Of a DNA stretch of 64,000 nt, positions 22,654-34,312 are shown in pieces (position 1 is the first letter of the stretch; every line of letters begins with the position of its first letter). The notes under the pieces were generated by a model. The model saw nothing but the letters and a program-made list of their open reading frames with translations, searched no databases and was not told the origin of the DNA. A program made the position numbers and the translations under genes. The DNA is from Nectonema munidae (lineage: Eukaryota > Nematomorpha > Nectonematoida > Nectonematidae): the NCBI GenBank assembly GCA_030549495.1, contig JAUIRK010000677.1:124001-188000 (forward strand), in the 5' to 3' direction.

Positions 22654-23734
22654 ATGCTTGCGTTTCATATTAATTGGACTAACGCGCACATTTCATTATA
22701 TTTTCATTTTTCATATTAGGATTGAAAGTATTTTTAACGGTTTTAGTGCAATCGCCTCTAGAAATGTCAATGTCAAAACGTATTTCAAAGTGTCAAATGC
22801 CATGCATGTATTGATAACGGACTGTTAATGTCTTACCGCTCTCCACAATTGTCCATTTTTTAATTTAGGATAAATTAAATTATGCCTTTTTACTGCTCCA
22901 TCCTTTAAAATGGTGTTTAACTGTTTACTACAAACATTCTAATGTTGATTTCAAGATTTTATTGTTCTTTTGTTTATAAATTAATTTGTCTACTTTTTCA
23001 TTTATGCGATATGAGATTAACTGGGTACTGCGCAAAGATATTGACCGCTGGACAGTTGTTATATTTCAAATGAACTTACAGAGCCGCCTCATTTTAGACT
23101 AAAAGATCGACCTTTGACATCGCTGCTCCCCTGCGACCAAACAAATTGAGCCTGTTACCTCTTCTTCTGGACACAAGTAAAAATACGGACTTGTACGCAA
23201 AAATGAGGAAAGCCATCTTTAGAAAGTGAGCTGAATCAAAAAGCGCCCACTTTCCGAGGGAAAGTGGAAAGGCAGGGATATGCTTTCTGCCTGAATCCTT
23301 AGCACGGTGACGAGGAAATAAAAAGATTTAATGCCTGCATTACACTCTGATCCATATTGCTTATCCTCCATGTAAATATAGGGAGAAAGGGTGAGTGTCA
23401 TATTCGTTCTTCATTCAGTACATGCATATGCAAATACGGGTTACATCACTTTAACCAATTTCTTTATTGCTTTTTCAGCGCATATGCATAAATTAGCATA
23501 AATTATAAAATTAATAATATTGTGATGATCACCATTATCTTTATCTGCCTTTAGGTTAGTGAGGCATTAGACAAATATTTGCTCGCTTGCTAGTAAAATT
23601 AACATTTTCAGAGCGATGTATAAAAAGGCACAATTCACGAGAAAAATAAAATGCCTTTAAGTTCAAAATTGGAAATATAGCCTATAACATTTTTTCCTCT
23701 GCCACATTTGAAATATATAAAATATTACTTAATT

Positions 23735-23865
23735 AGTGCTTAGCTGGTTAATTAATCAATTTAATTCGTATTAAGACATTTGGAGAGTTAATTAGTTAGT
23801 TGTTTTCTTCGTTAATTAGTTAGTTAGGAAGTTAGTAACATTGTTATTTAGTTAGTATTATGGCA
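23735..23865. repeat. degenerate TTAG-type repeat
   Basis: Many TTAATTAGTTAG units with irregular spacing. The complementary CTAA form recurs at 32690-32990 and 34580-34680. Confidence 0.65.
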
Positions 23866-24165
23866 TAAAATAAAAATACTTAAAAAATATACACTTTCGA
23901 TCATTATACTAACATTTTATATATTTTAATATTCAGGGAGGTGGGTGAGGTGAACAAGTCCAAATGTTCTTCACACAAAAATATAAATTATTAGTTTGAA
24001 GAAAATTCAAAGATAAATATTAACAAGTCATTAAATTTTGCATATTAATTAAGGTGTATAAAAAACAATTTTTTAACATCGATGAATTATTATTGTGTAC
24101 AGCAATTATATCTTTTCTAAAATAATGATTATATTCTCAATTGTAATGATCAATAAGGAGATTGT

Positions 24166-24206
24166 AGACCAAAATGGATTCATTATGGAGGAATCCATTT
24201 TGGTCT
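24166..24206. repeat. perfect 16-bp hairpin
   Basis: Arms AGACCAAAATGGATTC (24166-24181) and its exact reverse complement (24191-24206) flank a 9-base loop. A T-rich low-complexity tract starts 135 bp further on. It could be a Helitron-like 3' hairpin, a tiny MITE or a small structured RNA. No CTRR end follows directly. Confidence 0.85.
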
Positions 24207-24340
24207 GGGAAAAAGCGGGCTCTTCCTTTTATCCCATTTTTTTTTAATGTAGTGTGCGTGTTTTATTGAAATAGGAAGAAGGCCAAATATAAGATGGGTT
24301 GGCAAGTACTCCCTTTACCCCCCAAAAAAAGAAAAAGAAA

Positions 24341-24470
24341 TTTTTTTTTTTTTTTTTTTTTTTTATTTTTTTGTTTTTTATTTTTTTTTTTTTTTTATAT
24401 TAAAAAAATATAAAAATGGGGGTTATTTTTGAAAAACCAAAATAAAAAAGGAAAAAAAAAAAAAAATTAA
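24341..24470. repeat. T-rich then A-rich low-complexity tract
   Basis: Long T runs at 24341-24396 are followed by A runs to about 24470. Length is likely to vary. Confidence 0.85.
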
Positions 24471-25257
24471 AAAATATCTATTATGAAATGTAACAGCAAC
24501 CCTGTAAATTAACATAATCATGAAAAAAAGACTTTTGTTAACAAGAATAAAAGAAAAAAAGAGATTATATTAGAGTACATAAAATAATTTCCATTATGCA
24601 TCTAAATTTCTGATTTGTAAAACTCGTTTGATTTTAAGAATGCATAAAATGGAGAAGTGGCAATTTCGAAATATGTGATAAGGTTTCCACTTTTAACCAA
24701 TTATTTAAAAGTTGATAGAAGCTTTACACCAACCAAACAGTAAATTTATGTTTTCTATTATAGAAATAAATTTCCTTTTAATCCTCAATTGCTTCAAATC
24801 GAATCCTTTCTCTTCACAATAAATTTGAGAGATTTTTCTGTATTCACGATGTCAACTTTCTTTTTTAAGTTTTTTTGAGTCTGTAAATTTAAAAACAGGT
24901 TGATTAGTTTTGCAGTTTTTGTTTCCTTTAAAGTTCTTATTATTTTTGTATTTTAAAATTTGTTAGACGCAACTCAAACTTTTCTACTAACTCAAATTTA
25001 ATCCATAAAATCCATGCTTATCTTAAAATAGCAGTAAATACAATCTTTCCTATTTGTAGTAATAGAATTTTTCCAATCTTTTTCCCTATCATCCCGAAAC
25101 CTATAAAATACACTTCATGAAATAATAAAAGAAATATGCCAAATGTACTCTAAATTCTATCTTACGATTCCTCCATATATGAATGCTTATTTTATATAAA
25201 TTAATTTACTCTGAAAACATGAAAGGGCTTTAGAAGTTCACATTATGCAGAAATCTT

Positions 25258-26856
25258 GACTCCAAATGCTGCTAACGCTGAGGCTGGGAATAAGGATAGG
25301 TTTCCTATTCTCCTGGAAATACCTCAAGAGGCAAGTTTCACAACAAGCCTCTGACAGTAAATCTCTAGATGTGCCTTCTCGTAGCTTCGGGTAGAACAAA
25401 ATCGTTAGTCTTGGCGAACAATTGTTCTAGGAGAAAATTATTCTGATTACAAATTGCCACTGCCTTGTGGTTTAAACTCAAGGAAGAGCAAAAGCTAAAG
25501 GTCTCCAATCTGAAAAGAAAATGGTTGGCGTCAGGAAGGGCATTATGTCATAAAACCTTAGCTCTATTTACTTAATGCAATGATCCGAACAAATAAAGAG
25601 TGGGAAATAGCTGAAAGGACTCCGTGGGCTTATCCAACTGCCTATGTCAAAAAGAATGTTGGAAAAACTTGCAAGAGAAAGGAGAAAGATGGAAGATTTG
25701 CTACGTGGAATGTGGGATCGATGACGGATAAGAATCAAGAGTTGAAGAAAAAATGAAGAAAAGAAACATTGAAGTGATGTGTGTACAGGAAAGCAGATAG
25801 GGAGGCCACGCTGCTAAGGAAATAGGTGAAGGGTTTAAAATTATTTACAGTTGAAAGTCAGACAAAAAGAATGGAGTAGGAAACATAATCTCATCTAAAT
25901 GGAAAAATAAAGTAAAGGAAGTGAAAAGAGAGGGGGATCGACTGATTCAAATCAAGCTGGCGGGGGAAGATGAGCTGATAACCATCATCTCAGCATATGC
26001 ACCTAATTTAGAAGAAATGATATCGGAGGTGATTTAAATGGACATTGGGAGAACATTGTGATGGTTTCAACGAAATACACGGAGGACATGGGTATGGAAA
26101 AAGAAATGAAGAAGGTGAAAGCATTTTACAAATGGCAGAAAGAAATAAACTATTAGTTTGCAACACAAAATATAGAAAAAAACTCGAACATCTGATTATC
26201 TACAAAAGTGGTGGTAAGAAAAGTCAAATAGATTTTATCTTGATAAGGCAAAAAGATGCAAAAAAAATTAAAGAATTGCAAGGCCATTCCTGGAAGTGAA
26301 ATTATCAGCCAACACAAATAGCTTGTCCTTGACTGGTATAAAAACAAAGTATGTAAGCAAAATATTCAAAAATGAGAAACTGAAGATTTGGAAATTGAAG
26401 GAAAGTGGAACAAGGTGTGTGTAAGAAAGCCATAAAACAGAAGGGTATACACTGGAAGAAGAGTGAGCTGAGCATGTAGGAGAAATGTGGGGAAAGATAA
26501 AGAAGAATTTAATATCAGTGAGTGAAGAAAGATGAAAGAAAATTAATGGCGTAGGAAATTAGAAGAAAGGAGGGAGTTGAGATTGTGCTGGCTGTAGCAG
26601 AACGTTGTAAAGTGCGGTGGTACGGGCATATTTTAAAGAAGAAGCAAGACGATGTGGTGCGCCAAGCTATGGAAAAAAGGTGAGTGGAAAAAGAAGCAGA
26701 GGGAGACAACGAAAAGGATGGGGAGATGGGCTGAAGGAGCGACTACAGCACCTTGGACTCAGCGAAGACGCCGCAAAGGACAGAGAGAAGTGGAGACAGC
26801 GGATCTTAGCCACCGATCCTCAACTTGGGGATAAGGTGTAGGCAAAGAAGTAGAAG
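25258..26856 (+). mobile_element. RTE-type LINE, internally deleted, with 16-bp target duplication
   Basis: ATTATGCAGAAATCTT lies on both sides, at 25242-25257 and 26857-26872, a clear target-site duplication. The 3' end is AAGAAGTAGAAG, in line with the short trinucleotide tails of RTE elements. The body starts with a non-coding leader (about 25258-25600), then an endonuclease, and then jumps to the far C-terminus. The reverse transcriptase is missing. At about 1.6 kb it is half the length of a full RTE element. Confidence 0.88.
25694..26841 (+). pseudogene. RTE LINE ORF: endonuclease (CFDP2-like) plus C-terminal tail, no reverse transcriptase
   Basis: The endonuclease part reads RFATWNVGSM (about 25694), KRNIEVMCVQES with its catalytic Glu (about 25760-25795), GFKIIYS, DELITIISAYAPN (about 25970), GEHCDGFNEIHGGHGYGKRN (about 26048), LLVCNTKY and KSQIDFILIRQKD. 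The last steps of the domain (SQHKLLVLDW region) are decayed near 26310. After about 26570 the text becomes KVRWYGHILKKKQDDVVRQA, then SGKRSRGRQRKGWGDGLKER and KDREKWRQRI, the normal end of RTE proteins, stopping at 26839-26841. The entire reverse transcriptase (roughly 400-500 residues) has been deleted. Several frame changes and stops are also present. This group is often annotated as craniofacial development protein 2-like. Confidence 0.88.
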
Positions 26857-26872
26857 ATTATGCAGAAATCTT

Positions 26873-27321
26873 CATAGTTACAACTATAATTCGTTTATAA
26901 GGAAAAAGTTTTTTTTGGCATCTTCCAAAAGTGCTCGCTAATTTATCTAACGCTCCTCTCCTGTCTAAACAAGCTTGAATCACTCTTCTTCTCCTTCTTC
27001 ATTATAAATGTTATCATCACTCTTCTTTTACGCATTTTTGCAAGAATCACAAACACACAACATGTCATATGCTGACTATCTTTTGTATCCTGATTTTTCA
27101 GAATTTATTTTTCTTAGAAAATGCCATCCAAACAGCACCCTAAATTCTCAGCTGAAAGAAGAAGAAGATAAAACACAGTTTAACAAAGATGAAGAAAATT
27201 AAAACATACGATAAAATAAATTTTAAGGATAGTATACACAATTGTAAATAAAAGATAGACTATTTCTGTGAAATTTCAAAAGGCCATGGAGTCGCTTTCA
27301 TGAAATTACACAAGACTCTAG
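26873..27321. other. no recognised gene
   Basis: A short open frame at 27008-27202 has no splice context or family motif. Nothing else is seen. Confidence 0.5.
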
Positions 27322-27329
27322 GTCCCCTT

Positions 27330-27600
27330 AAATATCATTGGTACCGGGATTCTAGATACCCTCTAAAGATATCTAGAGATCTATAGGATTATAGATCCCC
27401 TCGAGGAACCCGTAATCATTGGTACTCCAGTGAAATCATTAGTACCCATAAAGATCATTTAGCCCTGTAAAGATCATTGGTACCCACGTAAATATGATTG
27501 GTACCTCGAAGATATCATTGGTACCCCTTATAAATCATTGGTACCCCCCCCCCCCCTCCCATAAAGATCTTTGATACCCCCGTAAATCTATTAAAACCTC
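27330..27600. repeat. minisatellite, unit about 20-22 bp
   Basis: About ten diverged copies of a unit like AAAGATCATTGGTACCCACG run from 27330 to 27600, with GGTACC (a palindrome) kept in most. A C13 run interrupts one unit at about 27544. Copies vary by indels and substitutions. Confidence 0.85.
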
Positions 27601-27989
27601 TAATTAATTATTAAAATTTTAAAGTAATAGAGAATTAAAGAATTTAGAAACAATAAAATTTATAAACTAATAATTTTGATTAAAGAAAAAATCTATTATT
27701 AACAGTTTACATATTTAAAAATGATCAAAATTAAGTCAATTTATAGAAACCAAAATAACAAAATTAATAAATTAAAAAAACAACTTTTAATAAAGAATCT
27801 TGTTTTATTAATAAATTAAAAATATAGATTTGAAATTGTAACAAACAATATAATTATCTTTCTTAAGAATAATAAATAAACACAACAGCTATAACCTGAA
27901 TTGGATATATTGAGAATGTTCAATGTTTTTGATGCAAATGAATTTTTTCATTCGTTAAAATAAGTACAGTAGGTATACATGTATATACA

Positions 27990-30640
27990 AAATATACAAA
28001 TATATATGAAAATTTTTGAATCAAAAGATTTATGGTAAAATAAAGTTTTATGATTATGCAAAAAAAATTGAAAAAATTATGTAATTATTAATTTTTACAC
28101 ACTGATATTCATCAAAAATAGAAAAATTGTGCATATTGTTCAAAAACTTATAAATTTTTTTTAAAATATTTTCAAATAAGTTATAGCTTGTAAAATGTAG
28201 GTAAACGGATGTCCTTTAAGATGGGTTTAGTTTAAAAAGAAAAAATATTTTGAAAAAATGTTAAAAATTTGTTTCAATTTCATTTTTACTTAAATTAGGT
28301 CAGACTTATGTATACAAAAAGAAAAAAAAGTCTTTAAAATTTTTTTTGAAATAGTGAAAAAAAAACTTTAAATATAAAACATATAGTTGGATTTAGTAAA
28401 AAAAATTAGGCATAAAAGTTTTTTATTTGGGTAAAAATTGAATATAAATATCAGTTTTAAGTTAAACATTTTTGTGTCCACTCTACGGCTAACTCCTCGC
28501 AGGAAAGTTGAATAAAGAAAATGTCATTTTTTGAACTAAATTGTAGAGAAAAGAAAGCTTTAAAAATATCTAAGATTTTTTTTATAAAAATTGTAAATAT
28601 TTTCTTAAAAAGGAATAAAACATCTTTTTTAGACCAATTTTTAACGTCAAAAAGGTGAAATTAGAAAAAAACTTTTTTTCAAAAATTTAAAATTTAATGT
28701 TAAAATTCAATATATTATTATACCCCCTTTTAATGTAAAAATTAGAAACAAATGTATTATTTTCTAAATATTAGCAAATCAAAAATGTCCAAATTTTGAT
28801 TTATGCAGACTCATAAAAATATATATTTTTTTTGAAATAAATTTTCAACATTTATTTATATTTTCATATATTTATAACACGATTATGTCAAACTTATTTT
28901 TAATCAAATTTAAAAAAATCGAAAAATTTGTCAAAGTTACATTGTTTGGCGTCGTTTTTTAGGAAATTTTATGCACCAAATATCAAATTTTTTTACATCA
29001 ACTTGTAGAGAAAGTGTTGTGCAAAAAATAAATTTGAAAGTCATTTTTATTTTAAGGTTCCAATTTTTGGCAAAATTCGATCACATTTTTCATGGGGTAA
29101 AATTGAAATTAAAAAAAACATAACAAAACTGAATATTTTTCAAAAATTTAAAATATTACAATAAAATATAACTCTTTCATAAAAATATTAGAAAACAAAT
29201 TAATTTTAGTTTTTGAGCAAAATTTGATCAAAAATGTTAAAATTCGGATACTTGAAGAGCGAGTGATATTGGAAAATTAAAAAAAATTCGCCAATTTTTT
29301 TTGACAATTTTTTTCTTACATATGTCTACTTTAATAAATTTTTCAAAAAAAACTCTTAACAGTAAAATCGCCAAATTTGGTTCTCAGGTACAGTTCATTG
29401 ACCCCTTGTTGAGGTCATGCCATTATCGCGAACAAACTCAGAATCCAAAATAAGGTAGATATTAATCAACAAAATTTTCAAAACCTCTTTTCATCATATA
29501 AAAAATTGAAGTTAAAATGGAAAAAATTTTACCTAGCAAAGAAGTGAAAGTTGAACATTGTCGCCCTAGTCATTTGTATATGGAATAGAAACCATCATAG
29601 TATACAGGTTGGAGATGACAAGCAATTTGTCTACCCACGTTCAACCGTACAGATTATGAGAATATATCATTACATAATAGAAAAAACTCTTCATACTGAA
29701 AAAATATTTCTTATATTATTAATATTTTAAAGAATCTCGCATTGAAAAAAAATATGCAATTACTCAGCTAAAATATAGTGAAAAATAGCAAAATTGGGCA
29801 TATTATTCAAAGGCTTATAAAAAAATTTTTTGAAATTTTTTCAAAAACGAAACGACATGCAAAATGCTGGTAAATGATCTTAAGATAGGCGTGGTTTAAA
29901 ATGTCTTTAAAAAAAATTTCGCATAAATTTTTCTTTCAAAATTAAAATTAGTAAATTTTAACATAAAATTTTAAAAAAAATTGTTAAAATCAAAAAAATA
30001 TATCAAAAATAATACATATATATTGTTAAATATATTGCAAAGTAATAATTTGAGCCCGTTTGAAAGGACCTGAAAAATTGAAAAAAATTAAAATTTAAAA
30101 ACCTATTCTGATCAAGTTTGATACGCTGATTCCAAATATGTAGTTCGTTTTAAATGAATCGAATGACTTCTATATTTTTTGTGTGGTCAAATTTGGAATT
30201 TTTGTTACTTTATCATGTTCAGAGGCAAAAAAGGTTATTTAAAACATTCAAACTTAAAATATTTATACATTTTCGTAATCAGTATAAAACTTCCTTTAAA
30301 ATGAGATATTAAAATTGGATAAGTTTAAAAATTTTAAAATTTTGTACTATAACAATTTTTTTTAAAAATAAAAAAAAATCTTATTTTTTCAAATATTAGA
30401 AATATAAATGTTTAAATTTTTGGTATATTTTATGAATATGCAAAAAAAATAGAAAAAAATATGTATTTATTCAAGTGAAAAATAGCAAAATTGTGCATAT
30501 TATTCAAAGTTTTATAAAAAAAATGATAGGTCTGGTTTAAAATGTTTTTCAAAAATTACTCGCATAAAGTTTTCTTTCATAATTAAAATTTGTAAATTTA
30601 TTTTTTATTTTTTAAAATTCTAAAATATTAAAATAATTTT
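27990..30640. repeat. unclassified AT-rich repeat family, copies in tandem
   Basis: A segment with 'GTGAAAAATAGCAAAATTG', 'GCATATT.TTCAAA' and 'CATAAA.TTTTCTTTC' recurs at about 28080-28270, 29770-29960 and 30470-30600. A separate core of about 170 bp lies at 29546-29715, with GGAATAGAAACCATCATAGT and ACAGGTTGGAGATGAC. All are present again at 37890-39290. No protein is encoded. The arrangement suggests a long, diverged tandem or segmental repeat rather than simple AT-rich drift. Confidence 0.7.
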
Positions 30641-30683
30641 TGAAGCGAATTAAATAGTTAATGTAAAAATTAGAAAAAAATAT

Positions 30684-30724
30684 CTGTGTGTGCGCGTGTG
30701 TGTGTGTGCGTGTGTGTGTGTATA
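30684..30724. repeat. TG/CG dinucleotide microsatellite
   Basis: TGTGTGTGCGCGTGTG-type tract directly downstream (in the minus direction) of the donor site at 30737. Similar tracts flank related repeats at about 38107 and 39301. Confidence 0.85.
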
Positions 30725-30737
30725 CGCGAAGCCTTAC

Positions 30738-30983
30738 TGAATTGTGTCCTGCAGTTGGATGGTAGTGCCTCTTTAACTGATCTTGTGGCAAAATAGCGTA
30801 GTTCTGGAGATAGGCACTGCTTCCCATATTGAGAGAGGCCCAGCTGCCATCTCCTCTCATTTGGGAGTTCGTAGTGGAAGAGGAGTGGCTGGAAAATGTC
30901 TCGCTTTTGTTATTTACGATTTCCTTGTACAGTTCGAAACTTCTTTCATTCATTCGCACAACTTTCTTCCATAAATAATTCAA
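30738..30983 (-). CDS. probable upstream exon of the POU class IV gene
   Basis: On the minus strand the frame runs from about 30983 (open back to about 31020) to a strong donor, TCA|GTAAGGC, at 30738/30737. It encodes NYLWKKVVRMNERSFELYKE, then a Ser/Thr-rich part (SSHSSSTTNSQMRGDGSW), then SSAYLQNYAILPQDQLKRHY and ends TAGHNS. The donor is phase 0, which is what the exon at 13455 needs, and the Tyr/His/Gln-rich style continues smoothly into that exon. The base composition is higher in G+C than its surroundings. The 5' edge is unsure: either an acceptor near 31003-31011 or a start at the ATG of 30953. It could belong to another minus-strand gene. Confidence 0.55.
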
Positions 30984-31020
30984 GTTCCCAGAAAGTGTCC
31001 CTCCTTTCTTAGAGTATTTT

Positions 31021-32690
31021 ATGATAACTTTTGTTTATGAGGTGATTAAGTTGAAAGATCATTAATCATGTATTACTGTAAAAATTAGAAGCTATAACCT
31101 TAACTCTCACTATATCTCCATCTTTCCAAATCTGTGCTATGACTTTTGTGTTTAGAAAATTCAATCCAACCTCTTGAACCAATCAAAAGTCATTATTATC
31201 TACAAATTCAATACTTCAGATGTCAATCAGGCATTTCTGCCTACCTGCCATGCAATTAAACATAATCAAGAAACGACGCATGTACCTATTGATTTTGCTT
31301 ATAAATCACCTTTTTTCTTCTTTAATGTATCTACCAACTTCTTATGATATGACAACCTAAATTTTATATTTATATTTGCGCACGTTTAATTGGTCTGATC
31401 GTTCTACTTGGGTCTTTCGTTACCTCACGATTGGCAACATTTCATTTAATATTAGAACCAATATTTTTTATTCAAATGAGGATTTTTTAGAAGTAGATCA
31501 TGGAAATTACAAATCTTTTAATGGCACTTTTAATTTCATTTAACATAGACCTTGGCTACTAACATTTCAAATAAATAAAAGGCTAATATTTCAATTGGAT
31601 GAAAAACAAAGTACGAAAAATGTAACTTAGTAAAAAAGTAGTCAACCCAACAACAAACTCACTTAAAGAAAGAAGGAACTTGGACGATCTCATTTGTAAG
31701 TATTGAATTCGTATTTTCGCAATATTTAAATTTCTCACTTTTTTAAAGGTCGACAACATTACAAAATGTTACAGGTATATTTTTAAAAGAGCTATTCCAT
31801 CTCTCCCCAACCCAGATCTTTTATTTTTTGTCATTTAGAGATAAAACCGATAAGATGGCGCCTTGATAACTATAATTCAATTTAATCCCGTGAGAAAATT
31901 ATTGTAATGTTAAAAAAATCCCTCTCCTAGAAATAATATTAACTTGAAGAAACGTTATTCTTTGAAATAAAGAAGATCTGATTGATTTTATCTAATAAAA
32001 TTAATTTTCAAATAATTAAAACGCTATAACGTTGACTAGACACATTACAATGAAAAACGGAAATGGCGACTGCTCCAATTTATTTGCTAAATCTTCCAAT
32101 TGCTACAATCATTTTTTCAAATATGTTATAGTTTGCGCACTTTCTTTTCATTAAAATAAAATATATAGAAAGTGTTTGAGCTTTTAATTTTATATCTGCA
32201 AAAATGTTAACTTGTAAGGGCATATCGTGTGACATGGTTTTAAATGGGGAGTTATGACTAAGAATAAAGTTTCATAACATAAAAATAATTGAAAAATTAA
32301 AAAGGCTTTAAAAAAACTTAGCAATTTGAGATTTTTCGAATTGCTACGTAGTGATTTTGTTCGGACCCTAAACTTTATTCAATTCCAAGAAGAAAGGGCA
32401 ACACTGAGTTACATTTTGTCCAGGAAAAAAGTAGGGTACTAACTTTGTTAAGTGTGGATTCTTCCAACTGAATTAAAAAATGAATGTTGTCATAGTTTTT
32501 ATTATTGGACAATTCGCCAAACTTGTTTTATTTTAAATTTTGTTTGCCGAAATAGAATAGGCAAAGGGAGCCTTTTGTCAGAAAGTATTTAAAAACTATT
32601 TTTAAAACATATGAATTAAAAAAATAATATTTTTAATATAAATTTAAACTAACTGAGTAAGTGAAAAAACAAAATGACTAATCAATTAAG
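31021..32690. other. no recognised gene
   Basis: AT-rich sequence without long open frames or familiar repeats. Confidence 0.5.
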
Positions 32691-32990
32691 TAACAAAATA
32701 AATATTCAACTATCCACTATTTAATTACTATCTAAGCAAGAAATCATCTTGCCAATTCACTATTTAAATAACTAACTAACTAATTAACCTAATTAAACTA
32801 AATGAATAATAATCTAACTAACTAAGCATTAAAATTAATTGGCTAAGCAGCTAAATAGTTAATTAACTAACTAAAAATCTATCTAACTAACTAATCATGA
32901 AAATTAATTGGCTAAGCAGCTAAATAGTTAATTAACTCTCTAATTTATCTAACTAACTAATCTAATAAATACCTAACTACCTAAAATATT
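32690..32990. repeat. CTAA-rich repeat with 66-69 bp period
   Basis: Units starting ATCTAACTAACTAA begin at 32812, 32881 and 32947. The first two are nearly identical over about 60 bp (AAAATTAATTGGCTAAGCAG, then CTAAATAGTTAATTAAC). Irregular CTAA motifs extend to the left as far as about 32690. A weaker copy is at 34580-34680. Confidence 0.8.
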
Positions 32991-34140
32991 AATCTTTTTA
33001 TATTTTCTTGGGCAAAAAAAATTGTTGGAAATTGTCTCATAATTTTGATCTTTCGTTAAATTATAATTTGGCAAATCGTCCTGTTACGATGTTGCCATAT
33101 CTGTCACTTTTAGTTAAGCAGGTAGCTAGCTAGATTATATTCCAATAAGAAGGCTACAGGGTTATTTCTTCTCCATTCTCAAAGATCTCACATAATTTAC
33201 TCATAAAATTAATAATAACTCTACATATTTTCAAAGATAATAATTGAACACCCTTTTCTCTCACCCAAGTATTCATCAAGAATTCAGTGCTTTCTTTAAA
33301 TGGAATTAGCGTACACAATTTCTTCAATGTCAGTTAGGCAAAGTCTTTCATCGCTTCTTTTTGAACATCCAAGCTGTTTCTTGTTTCATTGGGCTGGTGG
33401 AACAAAATTAATGTAGCACAACTGCACTAACTATGTTGTTGGAAAAGATACTGAAATAACATTCATTTTCCACAAGGTTGCACTGTACCCCAAAGTTTTA
33501 ACGAGAATATCACCTTGATTTCAAGACGTTTCTTGGTGTAATCATTTTCTGTTCGCGAAATTTCTGCATGTTTGGCCCAATTACAAATAATCGAGTCGGA
33601 AATTTAAATTTCAAAGTGTTTTGATCTATTTTGTTAACTGGCATCAGAATAATCAAGTTGTAGATATATTGTGTAGGATTTTCACTCAAGGTGGTCTCTA
33701 AGTTGATTTCTACTTCAAATTGATATAACTTTCCTATCATATTATATTAAAATCCTAGGCCTAAACTGAGCTTGAAAACAATGAGTACATCCATCAAAAT
33801 AAAAAAATGTGCTCATTTTATATAAAATATGCAAGAAGCAAAATTAACATATAACACAAATCAGTTTGAACTAAAGACAAAATATCTCACAGTGCCCTAT
33901 TACGCGGAGTTAAAATAGTGTTTAACTCTAACACTCTAAAGGCAAGTAGAAGGCTGAAGACTTTAACAAAAGCCTATCATATCTGGCATATTTGCCGTTT
34001 GATGGCTTGAGCACGATGCTTCAATTTTGAAAGTTGGGTCAAGCGATCTCAAAAGAAATGTGAAATAAATAAGAGCAGAAAAGAAGGTTTGGACATGAGG
34101 TAAAGAAGTTTGGAGAAGAATCGCCTTCAATTTGCACTCT
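32991..34140. other. no recognised gene
   Basis: AT-rich. A minus-strand open frame at 33510-33740 (76 codons) has no family motif or splice context that I can support. Confidence 0.45.
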
Positions 34141-34149
34141 CACTTATCA

Positions 34150-34312
34150 CATTAATTATTCATAACGCCAACTCGTCTCATCCACGCAGAATGGAATACT
34201 AATCCTCTGCTCTTCATCCCCCATGCCTTCTTGTGCGCCGTGCGACGCTGGCTCATTCGATAGGAGTGACTCAAACATCCCTCGTACGCAAGTTAGGCGG
34301 CCATCTTATTAA
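34150..34312. other. GC-rich island, possible minus-strand exon or regulatory element
   Basis: About 160 bases with much higher G+C than the surroundings. The minus strand reads MFESLLSNEPASHGAQEGM in an open frame of about 40 codons. No good donor was found, so I do not call it coding. It lies upstream of the candidate POU exon at 30738. Confidence 0.3.

Larger units (their letters stand above)
13456..30737 (-). other. probable long POU gene intron (phase 0), rich in inserted elements
   Basis: If the exon at 30738-30983 belongs to the POU gene, this is a 17.3-kb phase-0 intron from donor GTAAGGCTT at 30737 to acceptor TTTTTAG at 13456. It contains the MITEs at 14360-15537, a hAT end at 16284, the RTE LINE at 25258-26856 and several simple repeats. 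Between 16346 and 22300, and in 22700-25240, no gene could be supported. GC-richer islands without assigned function lie at about 15640-16110, 16720-16850 and 21300-23400. Confidence 0.5.

Noticed and set aside
24166-24206. Helitron 3' end
   Set aside because: The hairpin is present, but no CTRR sequence follows at the usual distance and no Rep/helicase traces are near.
33510-33740. 76-codon minus-strand open frame
   Set aside because: No recognisable similarity and no convincing acceptor or donor.
34150-34312. Possible extra POU exon (MFESLL frame)
   Set aside because: No good donor and no POU-IV box similarity; kept only as a GC-rich island.
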